Shown here: positions 1 through 5,785 of the stretch, piece after piece
Position numbering within the stretch: the stretch's first letter is position 1
Layout of the letters: the number at the start of each line of letters is the position of its first letter
Assembly: GCA_964647695.1 (NCBI GenBank)
Contig: CAZYIS010000001.1
Location: 62,001-126,000 of the forward strand
Direction: 5' to 3'
Origin: VGKP01 sp964647695
GTDB taxonomy: Archaea > Nanobdellota > Nanobdellia > Pacearchaeales > GW2011-AR1
DNA length: 64,000 nt
Made by a program: the position numbers and the translations under genes
Notes under the pieces: model-generated
What the model was told of the DNA's origin: nothing
Database searches by the model: none
What the model saw: only the letters and a program-made list of their open reading frames with translations

Positions 1-33
1 TCTAGGAGTTCAACCTCTTTTTCAGACAAAAAG

Positions 34-41
34 TTTAAAAA
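34..41 (+). promoter_or_regulatory. TATA-like box
   Basis: TTTAAAAA. A transcript starting about 29 nt downstream would leave a short leader before the ATG at 86. Confidence 0.45.
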
Positions 42-85
42 CCTCCGTGTATTATAGATTATACGAGGACAAAAAAATAATAAAT

Positions 86-259
86 ATGGTAAAATATGGT
101 TCAATTTGGTCAACATCAGACATTTTTTGTCAAAAATGTCACAAAAACACCCGCGGAGTACAATTGAAAAGTATAGAAATGGCAAAACATGGTCTTTCTT
201 TAGAACTTTGTAGCTCGTGTATCTCCGAAATTGCCAGTGATTCTTCAAATTTCGTCTAA
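86..259 (+). CDS. small CxxC/CxxC protein, unknown
   Basis: This encodes 57 aa with two CxxC pairs (C15/C18 and C42/C45), the pattern of a small structural zinc site. A GTG at 47 would add 13 residues, but the ATG at 86 is preferred because the upstream box implies a transcript start near 63. No family is recognised. The gene precedes the DUF5654-like and mscL genes on the same strand, with a 16-bp gap to the next one. A nucleic-acid or protein-binding role is only a guess from the cysteines. Confidence 0.55.
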   Translation: MVKYGSIWSTSDIFCQKCHKNTRGVQLKSIEMAKHGLSLELCSSCISEIASDSSNFV

Positions 260-275
260 AAATTAACAAAAAACG

Positions 276-527
276 ATGAAAATACTAAAAACCAAACGAT
301 CCTTCCGGAAGGAGTTCCGCAGACAGATCAAAATGGCCCTTGTTGCAGCCATCGGATTCACCATTGCCTTTGCCTGGAGGGATTCTTTGTCCCAAATTCT
401 TGAAAAAACCGCTGAAAACCTAGGTTACGAAGTTGGTTTGGGCTCTTCGCCCCTTTTTATGCCTTTTTTAACCACAATTTTAGGCGTTTTGCTCATAATC
501 CTACTCTCAAAAATCTTTTCCGACTGA
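276..527 (+). CDS. DUF5654-like small membrane protein
   Basis: The 83-aa product has a basic N-terminus, a first hydrophobic helix at about 20-33, a WRD motif at 34-36, a polar linker and a second helix at about 60-80. This arrangement resembles DUF5654 proteins of archaea, whose function is unknown. It lies 16 bp after the CxxC gene and 39 bp before mscL, so the three may be co-transcribed. The family call is from memory of the motif pattern. Confidence 0.6.
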   Translation: MKILKTKRSFRKEFRRQIKMALVAAIGFTIAFAWRDSLSQILEKTAENLGYEVGLGSSPLFMPFLTTILGVLLIILLSKIFSD

Positions 528-566
528 TTTTTCAGCCCGTTAAGGTCTATGAAAGGAGGTATCATC

Positions 567-893
567 ATGGTAGTTCAAAAAAGCATAGGTTTAGCCAAAG
601 AATTCAGAGAATTTTTGAAAGAATATAAGGTCATAGGACTCGCTGTTGCCGTAATCATGGGTTTTGCAGCCAATACAATGATCAAATCTTTAGTTGATAA
701 CATAATAATGCCCCTAATAACTCCATTTATACCTGGAGGAGCCTGGCAAACAGCCGTTTGGAATTTCTGGGTCTGGAAAGGAATCGCCTGGGGATCGTTT
801 TTATCAGCTTTAATCTACTTCCTCATCATAGCATTGGTTGTTTTCCTCATATCCAAGTTCATGCTTAAGGAAGAAAAGGTAACTAAGAAGTAA
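567..893 (+). CDS. mscL: large-conductance mechanosensitive channel
   Basis: The 108-aa product matches MscL in layout: an amphipathic N-terminal segment with KEFREFLKEY, a pore-lining TM1 with small residues ending in the MscL-like stretch SLVDNIIMP, a short extracellular loop, TM2, and a short charged tail. MscL homopentamers open under membrane tension to release solutes on osmotic downshock. The start is set by a strong Shine-Dalgarno AAAGGAGGT (552-560) six bases before the ATG at 567, so the upstream in-frame ATG at 549 is unlikely. The loop and tail are shorter than in bacterial MscL, where about 136 aa is usual. Confidence 0.88.
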   Translation: MVVQKSIGLAKEFREFLKEYKVIGLAVAVIMGFAANTMIKSLVDNIIMPLITPFIPGGAWQTAVWNFWVWKGIAWGSFLSALIYFLIIALVVFLISKFMLKEEKVTKK

Positions 894-903
894 ACAGCTG
901 TTT
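892..903. terminator. palindrome AAACAGCTGTTT after mscL
   Basis: This perfect 12-bp palindrome overlaps the mscL stop codon and is followed by a T-rich stretch, so it probably marks the 3' end of the transcript. The same core recurs after another gene at 5724-5735. Confidence 0.5.
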
Positions 904-929
904 ATTCTTATCATTTAAACACCCATAAG

Positions 930-937
930 CTTATATT
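930..937 (+). promoter_or_regulatory. TATA-like box
   Basis: CTTATATT, first base 29 nt before the ATG at 959. Confidence 0.5.
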
Positions 938-958
938 TTTCATTTTTTTATTATATTT

Positions 959-1438
959 ATGCCACAAAAGGGGCTAGATAGGCAATCCGAACTCGAATCC
1001 CTTTCCCTAGAAGAGGTTCAAAGACGAAAAAACTGGAGACAAAGTCATCCAATTTATAGGAATTACGCACGCGGAAATCCGGTTGAACATCAACAAGCGG
1101 AGCTGTCCATTGGAAGGACGGACATCGAATTCAAACACCTTCCCCAACACCCGGAGAACATAGACCTCAATCCAGGAAAGCAAGGTCCAAGCCAACAGCT
1201 GTTGGACTCCGCATTACCCTATTCTTTTCATTCTCCAAAAAAAGGAAAGTCTCATTTTAGAAGAACCATCTTCCAAACAACCTATAGACATGGAGTTAAC
1301 CAGCTCCTAAAAACCAAAGGCATTAATCCCTATGAGTGGGAACCTTTTGATAATTTTGTAATTATCTCAGCAGAAGAATCAGATTTTTTAGAAAATTTAG
1401 TCAAGGTATTCCCAGAATATTATGCTCAAACCTTCTAG
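959..1438 (+). CDS. orphan hydrophilic protein
   Basis: The 159-aa product is charged and soluble, with no signal or membrane helix. It is rich in Pro, Gln, His and Arg through the first 110 residues, then has a more ordered segment (residues 108-155) with aromatic and acidic residues. I do not recognise a family. It has its own TATA-like box, and its last codons and stop lie inside the first copy of the dispersed intergenic repeat. Confidence 0.55.
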   Translation: MPQKGLDRQSELESLSLEEVQRRKNWRQSHPIYRNYARGNPVEHQQAELSIGRTDIEFKHLPQHPENIDLNPGKQGPSQQLLDSALPYSFHSPKKGKSHFRRTIFQTTYRHGVNQLLKTKGINPYEWEPFDNFVIISAEESDFLENLVKVFPEYYAQTF

Positions 1439-1480
1439 CATCGCTAACAACTTTAATTCACCTATAAAGTTCGGTTAATT
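1424..1480 (+). repeat. intergenic repeat copy 1
   Basis: Left part GCTCAAACCTTCTAGC (1424-1439) matches 3111-3126 at 15 of 16 positions. Right part AAAGTTCGGTTAATT (1466-1480) matches the AAGTTCGTTTAAT core. The left part includes the stop codon of the preceding gene. Confidence 0.6.
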
Positions 1481-1555
1481 ATCCAAAATCTTACCAAAAA
1501 ACCACTGCCTTTTAACAATTATTTTCAGCCATTTTAGCCTAATTTCATGGAAAAG

Positions 1556-1563
1556 TATAAAAA
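1556..1563 (+). promoter_or_regulatory. TATA box
   Basis: TATAAAAA in the context GAAAAGTATAAAAAC, which is nearly identical upstream of the next gene. First base 29 nt before ATG 1585. Confidence 0.6.
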
Positions 1564-1584
1564 CTCGGCAGGGGTTAAATTTTT

Positions 1585-1926
1585 ATGGAAATAAAACCTC
1601 AAGATTTTCGTGGAAGTCTAGCAGCAATGCCTTTACAGGCAATGATAAGAGAAGAGCAGGAGCAGAATTCTCGATATTCAGAAGAACACTGGAAATGGTA
1701 CTGTGCACGAGCAGATAGACTTGAAAGAACAATATTTGGAACTTTAGCATTGGCTTCTGAAATGGTGGCTGCTTCTTACCTATACTCTGGGCTTACACTT
1801 AATAATCCAAAAGATTATCTAGATGCAGGAATTGTTGGTTTATTTGGCTTATTTTCTGGTGCCACAAGCTATTCCGCGCATAGATCTTTGCGTAAAACAA
1901 GCCAAAAACCAGCAGTTTCTAACTAA
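1585..1926 (+). CDS. small two-helix membrane protein
   Basis: The 113-aa product has a hydrophilic N-terminal half (about 1-48) rich in Glu/Gln/Arg, then two predicted membrane helices at about 50-70 and 82-100 joined by a short loop, and a basic tail ending in QKPAVSN. No family is recognised. A similar helical-hairpin layout is seen in the products at 2781-3074 and 5386-5721. The last 28 bp are almost identical to the end of the next gene. Confidence 0.6.
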   Translation: MEIKPQDFRGSLAAMPLQAMIREEQEQNSRYSEEHWKWYCARADRLERTIFGTLALASEMVAASYLYSGLTLNNPKDYLDAGIVGLFGLFSGATSYSAHRSLRKTSQKPAVSN

Positions 1927-1945
1927 TTCTCAAGTTCGTTTAATC
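1899..1945 (+). repeat. intergenic repeat copy 2
   Basis: The first 28 bp (1899-1926) match 2304-2331 at 26 of 28 positions and encode a shared C-terminal tail plus stop codon. AAGTTCGTTTAATC follows at 1932-1945. Confidence 0.7.
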
Positions 1946-1990
1946 AAAAGGCAGCCAGGTGTCCTAAAAAATAATAACTTCAGTCCATGT

Positions 1991-2016
1991 GAGGCCGAAG
2001 GCCGAACGCGCCCGGC
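1991..2016. other. GC-rich islet with hairpin
   Basis: This 26-bp stretch is about 80% G+C in otherwise AT-rich DNA and contains GGCC-GAA-GGCC (1993-2003), able to form a tight hairpin. It lies just upstream of the next gene's TATA box, so it may be a terminator stem or an imported fragment. Confidence 0.4.
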
Positions 2017-2032
2017 ATAAAACATCGAAAAG

Positions 2033-2040
2033 TATAAAAA
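2033..2040 (+). promoter_or_regulatory. TATA box
   Basis: TATAAAAA, first base 29 nt before ATG 2062. The flanks (GAAAAG before, C after) resemble the promoter at 1556. Confidence 0.6.
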
Positions 2041-2061
2041 CGCAACAATGGTTAATTTTTT

Positions 2062-2331
2062 ATGAAAGGATTTTATATATTAAAAAGACCGGAAGGAAAG
2101 CCAATAGGCAGACCAAAATTGGTTTCCAGAGATGTTCCTTTTGATAGGGAAGATCTAGAGTTTAAAGTCAAATTAAGTCGCCCAAGAGGAGCAAACGCAG
2201 GATTAATCTCTGACGATTCTGATCGTCATTATGAAAAGCGCTCAATGGGATCATCACATATAAAAGCAAATTATGTTACCTATGCAGTTCAGTACTATAA
2301 AATAAGCCAAAAACCCGCAGTTTCTAGCTAA
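2062..2331 (+). CDS. orphan small basic protein
   Basis: The 89-aa product is hydrophilic and basic, rich in Lys, Arg, Pro and Ser, without signal or membrane segments. No family is recognised. Its C-terminal ISQKPAVSS closely matches the TSQKPAVSN tail of the upstream, otherwise unrelated protein because both 3' ends run into the same DNA repeat. Confidence 0.5.
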   Translation: MKGFYILKRPEGKPIGRPKLVSRDVPFDREDLEFKVKLSRPRGANAGLISDDSDRHYEKRSMGSSHIKANYVTYAVQYYKISQKPAVSS

Positions 2332-2350
2332 AGGAGGAGTTCGCCTAATC
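2304..2350 (+). repeat. intergenic repeat copy 3
   Basis: 2304-2331 matches 1899-1926 at 26 of 28 positions, including the stop codon. The core variant GAGTTCGCCTAATC follows at 2337-2350. Confidence 0.7.
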
Positions 2351-2406
2351 ACTCTTAACTGCCGTTTTGAGGTCCCTAACGTCGAAAGTACGCTTTAATC
2401 GATACA

Positions 2407-2414
2407 TTTTTATA
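2407..2414 (+). promoter_or_regulatory. TATA-like box
   Basis: TTTTTATA, 28 nt before ATG 2435. Confidence 0.4.
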
Positions 2415-2434
2415 CTCTTACTCTAATCAGACTT

Positions 2435-2719
2435 ATGGATAATTTAGTTTACAAATTAGAATTAGAAATAAAAGGTATGAAACTTCCAGGAGTTATAGAA
2501 GTACATGACGCATTACCTGTGGAAAAGCAAGTGTTATATCTAAATGATAATTTTAAAACTATTGCAAGTATAGAATCTGGATACTATGTAGTTACTCAAG
2601 TAGTCAGATCTTTAGATTTGACTTTTTCAGATAGACGTCTAAAAAGGGCAGAACAATTAGATTTGCCGGTTGTTTTTGCAACATACTTTGGTAGAAATAG
2701 ACCTCCAAAGTCAGAATAA
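2435..2719 (+). CDS. orphan small soluble protein
   Basis: The 94-aa product has alternating hydrophobic and charged stretches suggesting a compact alpha/beta fold, with no cysteines, signal or membrane helices. I do not recognise it. It is bounded by repeat copies on both sides and converges with the reverse-strand gene at 2781-3074. Confidence 0.55.
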   Translation: MDNLVYKLELEIKGMKLPGVIEVHDALPVEKQVLYLNDNFKTIASIESGYYVVTQVVRSLDLTFSDRRLKRAEQLDLPVVFATYFGRNRPPKSE

Positions 2720-2748
2720 TTCTTATAGCTTAATCTTTCAATCACTGC

Positions 2749-2787
2749 TTAGAACTTTCAGCATAGATATAAAGTTCGTTTTAATAC
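2749..2787 (+). repeat. intergenic repeat copy 4
   Basis: Weak left part (GAACTTTCAGC, 2753-2763) followed by core AAAGTTCGTTTTAAT (2771-2785). It covers the stop codon of the reverse-strand gene. Confidence 0.5.
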
Positions 2788-3074
2788 TCTCTAGGTAATT
2801 CGTTAGTTTGAAAATTTATGAATGCATCAACATGATCCTTTTCTAATTTTCTTCTAGTTCTGGAAACTATATATGAAAGTAATGTTGAACCATAGCAAAT
2901 AGGTGTCGCAACATCCACTATATCTGCAGCTATTCTTTCTTCAGCTTCAGGTAGTCTTCCGCCAGACATTGACTCTCCAGCAAGTTTGCTTACTCCATAA
3001 ACTCCAACTAATCCTGAAACTAACGATGTCGTTACAAGACCTATTTCAATTTTTCTTAATAATCCTTTTACCAT
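2781..3074 (-). CDS. small two-helix membrane protein
   Basis: The 97-aa product starts with a basic segment, then has a Gly/Val/Ser-rich helix (about 10-32), an acidic linker (SGGRLPEAEERIA), a second helix (about 50-68) and a basic C-terminal region. The family is unknown. The hairpin layout resembles the products at 1585-1926 and 5386-5721. A TTTATTAA box on the reverse strand (3103-3096) lies 29 nt upstream of its ATG. Confidence 0.55.
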   Translation of the reverse strand: MVKGLLRKIEIGLVTTSLVSGLVGVYGVSKLAGESMSGGRLPEAEERIAADIVDVATPICYGSTLLSYIVSRTRRKLEKDHVDAFINFQTNELPREY

Positions 3075-3095
3075 ATTATTTTAGTAAAACCTAGA

Positions 3096-3103
3096 TTAAT
3101 AAA
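3096..3103 (-). promoter_or_regulatory. TATA-like box
   Basis: TTTATTAA on the reverse strand, 29 nt before the start at 3074. Confidence 0.45.
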
Positions 3104-3110
3104 TCTTTCC

Positions 3111-3149
3111 GCTCAAACTTTCTAGCGCAAAAGAAGGGTTCGTTTAATT
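3111..3149 (+). repeat. intergenic repeat copy 5
   Basis: Left part GCTCAAACTTTCTAGC (3111-3126) and core GGGTTCGTTTAATT (3136-3149). This is the most complete copy outside a coding region. Confidence 0.65.
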
Positions 3150-3162
3150 AATCAGAAAATTA

Positions 3163-3177
3163 AAAGTTCGCATAACT
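3163..3177 (+). repeat. intergenic repeat core, copy 6
   Basis: AAAGTTCGCATAACT, a diverged core only. Confidence 0.35.
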
Positions 3178-3191
3178 AGTCTTTCATAATC

Positions 3192-3199
3192 TTTATATA
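3192..3199 (+). promoter_or_regulatory. TATA box of candidate small RNA
   Basis: TTTATATA inside TAATCTTTATATAC. The same 14-mer occurs upstream of the ribosomal operon near 49524. A start 29 nt from its first base falls at 3221, the first base of a perfect hairpin. Confidence 0.55.
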
Positions 3200-3220
3200 C
3201 TTCCTATGCTTTAGTATATT

Positions 3221-3303
3221 GTATCTACGGATACACCTCTTTTTCCCAGGAGAAGGAGTTTGACCAAATTCTAAACAAACTCAGGTTGATCTCCTCTCTT
3301 GGA
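3221..3303 (+). ncRNA. candidate structured small RNA
   Basis: There is no good ORF here, but the region has a strong TATA box at the right distance and strong potential structure. A 5' hairpin GTATC-TACG-GATAC (3221-3234) is followed by a longer stem: AGGAGA (3248-3253) with TCTCCT (3290-3295), and GAGTTTG (3256-3262) with CAAACTC (3276-3282). The tail is AT-rich. It may be a regulatory RNA. An ACA 14 nt after the internal loop recalls H/ACA guides, but the 5' side of the pocket is too small to be convincing. It lies between repeat copies 6 and 7. Confidence 0.4.
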
Positions 3304-3326
3304 ACATTTAATAATATTATATCGGA

Positions 3327-3345
3327 AGGGTTCGTTTAATTTTTA
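3327..3345 (+). repeat. intergenic repeat core, copy 7
   Basis: AGGGTTCGTTTAATTTTT, just before the TATA box of the next gene. Confidence 0.6.
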
Positions 3346-3351
3346 GAAAGG

Positions 3352-3359
3352 TATAAAAA
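3352..3359 (+). promoter_or_regulatory. TATA box
   Basis: TATAAAAA in context GTATAAAAACGC, also seen at 2033. It is 29 nt before ATG 3381, which decides that start over ATG 3369. Confidence 0.6.
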
Positions 3360-3380
3360 CGCTTTAGAATGATAAAATTT

Positions 3381-3734
3381 ATGCACAAAATAGGAAATAC
3401 AAATTGCAGATTAGACATTTATGAAGTTCAAGGAGATATTGGAAAAGCAGTTCTTCGCCATTTATCCACAAGAGATACTCTAGTAGAATATACTCCTAGA
3501 ATAGGCAATAGTGCTGAACATTATTTTTCTATATCTATAGAAAGAGAAGGTTCTCAAAGGGAAGTTGTAATGCCTTATAGAGAAGCTAACTTTAGTGAAA
3601 CTCTGAAAAGATTTTATGCTGCTGCTAAAAGAGTATTTAAAAAAGAAACTAATGAAAATGAATTAGCTGATTCAATGAATTTAGTAAGAACTTTAAATGG
3701 TTCCCCTCAGCCAATTCTTAGTCCAAGTTACTAA
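3381..3734 (+). CDS. orphan soluble protein
   Basis: The 117-aa product has a beta-rich N-terminal half and a more helical basic stretch (ETLKRFYAAAKRVFKK) near residues 75-90. There is no signal, membrane helix or recognised motif. The start at 3381 is chosen because the TATA box lies exactly 29 nt upstream, as for its neighbours; ATG 3369 would add four residues. It is convergent with the AbrB-type gene, 14 bp apart. Confidence 0.5.
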   Translation: MHKIGNTNCRLDIYEVQGDIGKAVLRHLSTRDTLVEYTPRIGNSAEHYFSISIEREGSQREVVMPYREANFSETLKRFYAAAKRVFKKETNENELADSMNLVRTLNGSPQPILSPSY

Positions 3735-3748
3735 TAAAATAATTAATT

Positions 3749-3910
3749 TTATTTCTTTTTTAGAATAAGTTTGCCTTTTTCAGTTTCTACTATCAATTCA
3801 TCTCCGGCTTTAAACCCTGTTTGGCTTAGAATAACCTCTGGAACATTGATTTTATACTTATAATATGCTTGCCCTTTATACTCTCTAGATTTTTCTTTTA
3901 GTATTTTCAT
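3749..3910 (-). CDS. AbrB/SpoVT-type DNA-binding protein (53 aa)
   Basis: This short gene encodes 53 aa with the swapped-hairpin AbrB pattern: a basic N-terminal strand, INVPEVILSQTGFKAGDELIV in the middle, and a Lys-rich final strand (GKLILKKK). Such proteins bind DNA as dimers and often act as antitoxins or local repressors. The start is supported by a reverse-strand TTTAAATA box (3939-3932) 29 nt upstream. It diverges from the HNH gene, and the shared 76-bp region carries two identical 10-bp repeats that could be its operator. Confidence 0.7.
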   Translation of the reverse strand: MKILKEKSREYKGQAYYKYKINVPEVILSQTGFKAGDELIVETEKGKLILKKK

Positions 3911-3931
3911 AATTAAAAAAGTGAGAATAAC

Positions 3932-3939
3932 TATTTAAA
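3932..3939 (-). promoter_or_regulatory. TATA box of AbrB-type gene
   Basis: TTTAAATA on the reverse strand, 29 nt before start 3910. It lies next to the first putative operator repeat. Confidence 0.55.
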
Positions 3940-3941
3940 CT

Positions 3942-3976
3942 TTTAGAGACCGAAAGATTTATATACTTTAGAGACC
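3942..3976. promoter_or_regulatory. paired 10-bp direct repeats, putative operator
   Basis: TTTAGAGACC occurs at 3942-3951 and again at 3967-3976, 25 bp apart, flanking the TATA box of the HNH gene (TTTATATA, 3958-3965). A protein bound at both would block that promoter and sit beside the AbrB-type promoter. That the AbrB-type protein is the binder is inference. Confidence 0.5.
3958..3965 (+). promoter_or_regulatory. TATA box of HNH gene
   Basis: TTTATATA, 29 nt before ATG 3987, between the two TTTAGAGACC repeats. Confidence 0.6.
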
Positions 3977-3986
3977 TAAATATATA

Positions 3987-4469
3987 ATGGTTAAGGGTTT
4001 ATGTGTTAATTGTAAGAAAGAAAAAGAAATAGCTTTATCCGGAAAAGCAAAAGGATTGTGTAAAGTTTGTTATAAAAAATTAATTTGGAAACCTAAATTA
4101 ATAGAATGTAAACGGTGCAAAAGAATGTTACCTAATCAGGCATTTGGTTTTTGTAAAAGCTGTTATCTCTCGGTCTTTCATATGGATAGAATGAAAGAAC
4201 ATAGTATTAAACAACATCACAATATTGATCCTAAATTATGGAAAGAAATAACTAAAAAATGTGTCGTTTGTGGTTTCGATAAAATAGTAGATTTACACCA
4301 TCTAGATCACAATCATGATAATAATTCTAGGGAAAATCTTATAGGTTTATGCCCTAATCATCATAGAATGATTCACAATATAAAAACTAGAAAAGAAGTA
4401 TTAGATATTTTGAAGGAAAATGGATATGTTCCTCTTGAAAAATATCTAGATAACGAGTTCTATAAATAA
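3987..4469 (+). CDS. zinc-finger plus HNH nuclease protein
   Basis: The 160-aa product begins with several CxxC pairs (VNCKKEK, CKVC, CKRC, CKSC) forming one or two zinc ribbons over about residues 6-55. An HNH domain follows at about 90-135: CVVCG, then DLHHLDHNHDNN, then GLCPNHHRMIH. The second half has the metal and catalytic His/Asn pattern of HNH endonucleases. Such genes may be homing, defence or mobile-element nucleases. The divergent AbrB-type gene and paired repeats suggest tight transcriptional control. The target is not visible in the sequence. Confidence 0.82.
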   Translation: MVKGLCVNCKKEKEIALSGKAKGLCKVCYKKLIWKPKLIECKRCKRMLPNQAFGFCKSCYLSVFHMDRMKEHSIKQHHNIDPKLWKEITKKCVVCGFDKIVDLHHLDHNHDNNSRENLIGLCPNHHRMIHNIKTRKEVLDILKENGYVPLEKYLDNEFYK

Positions 4470-4490
4470 TACTTTTCAGTTTTCCATATG

Positions 4491-4498
4491 TATTTAAA
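4491..4498 (+). promoter_or_regulatory. TATA-like box
   Basis: TATTTAAA, 29 nt before ATG 4520. Confidence 0.5.
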
Positions 4499-4519
4499 AC
4501 CCTATTTTATGAGATTTTC

Positions 4520-5011
4520 ATGGAAAATTTAATAAAATTAGAACAATTACCCTATGCCCGAGATCTAAATTTAATTCTAAATTATCTAAAACTAGTTTTT
4601 CCTGATTTTCCAGAAAGAAATTGTCAGGATGCAGCTAGAATTACTTCAAGAGTAACTAAGTTAAGAGAGCTGGCCGGTTATTTTAGTGAAATACCTGGAC
4701 AAAGCAGGGAAGAATGGCACGCTTGGAACTATGATCCTGAAAGAAAAATAATTGTAGATTTAACAGGTAAGCAATTAGCAGAAGATTTACCTGAAATATT
4801 TATTACTTCTAAGCATGATCCCCGATATAGATTAACCCTAAGTAATACTCGTGAAGCACGAAGCGAATATGGCTGGTTTTGTGAACCTTCTTTTCTAAAA
4901 GATTACTATGCCTATGCTAAAAATCCTGAAAGATTCTACCTGGATGGAAGAAAAAAGATTATTAGAGATTTAGTTCCTGTTTCTTTAGACCTAGCATTGC
5001 AAATATCCTGA
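4520..5011 (+). CDS. possible papain/transglutaminase-like cysteine protein
   Basis: The 163-aa product carries a Cys near residue 35 (NCQDAARI) at the start of a helix, a His in EEWHAWNYDPERK, and an Asp in IIVDLTGKQL. This Cys-His-Asp order and spacing recalls the transglutaminase/papain-like superfamily, where DLTG-type sequences often follow the His strand. No signal peptide is seen, so it would act in the cytoplasm. The call rests on motif order only. If wrong, it is an orphan soluble protein. Confidence 0.5.
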   Translation: MENLIKLEQLPYARDLNLILNYLKLVFPDFPERNCQDAARITSRVTKLRELAGYFSEIPGQSREEWHAWNYDPERKIIVDLTGKQLAEDLPEIFITSKHDPRYRLTLSNTREARSEYGWFCEPSFLKDYYAYAKNPERFYLDGRKKIIRDLVPVSLDLALQIS

Positions 5012-5033
5012 TTAAAGGTCCAAAGCCAAGATT

Positions 5034-5041
5034 TAAATATT
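5034..5041 (+). promoter_or_regulatory. TATA-like box
   Basis: TTTAAATA, 36 nt before ATG 5070, giving a leader of a few bases and departing from the usual 29. Confidence 0.4.
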
Positions 5042-5069
5042 CAGAAAAAGAAATTTTCTAGCAAACAAC

Positions 5070-5384
5070 ATGTTAAACGGAGAAATTAATTTGGAAAATG
5101 TAGCAAAAAATGCTTACTTTGGAGCCCAGGGCAATACAATCAATGTAGTCTATGGTTTAGACATGGGTAGAGTTCAATATAAGGAATTTAGATTATCTGA
5201 TGGAATATTTCTTACTTCCTTGGGCACAACCCTGGATGATTTTAAAACAAGATGTACTTCGGTTGTTCCTACAGAAGAAGTTAAAAGATTAGTCTATGAA
5301 ACCAGAACTCCTCTTAGTATCAGTTTATTAGAAGAACAGGTGTTTGTTAACGCTAGAAACGATCAATTAACGGGGGCTGATTAA
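5070..5384 (+). CDS. orphan soluble protein
   Basis: The 104-aa product has mixed alpha/beta character and no signal, membrane helix or known motif. Its stop codon is one base before the ATG of the next gene, a two-helix membrane protein, so the two are almost certainly co-transcribed and may work as a pair. The function is unknown. Confidence 0.55.
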   Translation: MLNGEINLENVAKNAYFGAQGNTINVVYGLDMGRVQYKEFRLSDGIFLTSLGTTLDDFKTRCTSVVPTEEVKRLVYETRTPLSISLLEEQVFVNARNDQLTGAD

Positions 5385-5385
5385 A

Positions 5386-5721
5386 ATGAGTCTAATAAAC
5401 AAAATTCAAAAAGGAATTGTTCTCGGAGCATCATCCGCCATACTATTAGGATTCGCAGGAGTTACATATTTTGGCAGCCAACATACTAAAGCCCAAGATG
5501 ATTTGATGTCTTCTTCTAATATTACAGATTATCCTGCCCTTATGCAAGATTTAAACACAAAAATAGAATATTCTGCAGATTTAACCATTGCCGGCGGAGC
5601 CCTATTGGGACTTTATGGTCTTGGTTCTTTAATAAATCGAAGAAGAGACGCACAAAATAATCAAAAATTAATCAATCTATTAAGACTGGTTGCTGATGAA
5701 AGAAGCAATGCTAAAAATTAA
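5386..5721 (+). CDS. small two-helix membrane protein
   Basis: The 111-aa product has a first hydrophobic helix at about 10-30, a polar 35-residue loop with many Asp and Ser, a second helix at about 63-85, then a basic and polar tail. The helical-hairpin layout matches the products at 1585-1926 and 2781-3074, though sequence similarity is low. It is translated from the same message as the 104-aa protein just upstream. A strong palindrome follows its stop. Confidence 0.55.
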   Translation: MSLINKIQKGIVLGASSAILLGFAGVTYFGSQHTKAQDDLMSSSNITDYPALMQDLNTKIEYSADLTIAGGALLGLYGLGSLINRRRDAQNNQKLINLLRLVADERSNAKN

Positions 5722-5742
5722 ACAAACAGCTGTTTGTTTTTA
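5720..5742 (+). terminator. perfect palindrome plus T tract
   Basis: A 20-bp perfect palindrome (5720-5739, core AAACAGCTGTTT at 5724-5735) begins in the stop codon and runs into TTTTAT. This looks like a factor-independent terminator. The core is identical to that after mscL. Confidence 0.6.
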
Positions 5743-5756
5743 TCCTAAACAAAAGT

Positions 5757-5764
5757 TTTAAAAG
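5757..5764 (+). promoter_or_regulatory. TATA-like box
   Basis: TTTAAAAG, 29 nt before ATG 5786. Confidence 0.5.
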
Positions 5765-5785
5765 AGATTAATTTATGCTATTTTT

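Noticed and set aside
1..30. GTTCAA-containing sequence at the window start as a tRNA 3' end
   Set aside because: The flanking bases do not pair as a T arm or acceptor stem.
1193..1206. CCAACAGCTGTTGG palindrome as another terminator copy
   Set aside because: It lies in the middle of a coding region and shares only the central CAGCTG with the terminator palindromes.
3251..3306. H/ACA guide RNA identity for the candidate small RNA
   Set aside because: An ACA lies 14 nt after the internal loop, but the 5' side of the pocket is only two bases and no kink-turn is visible.
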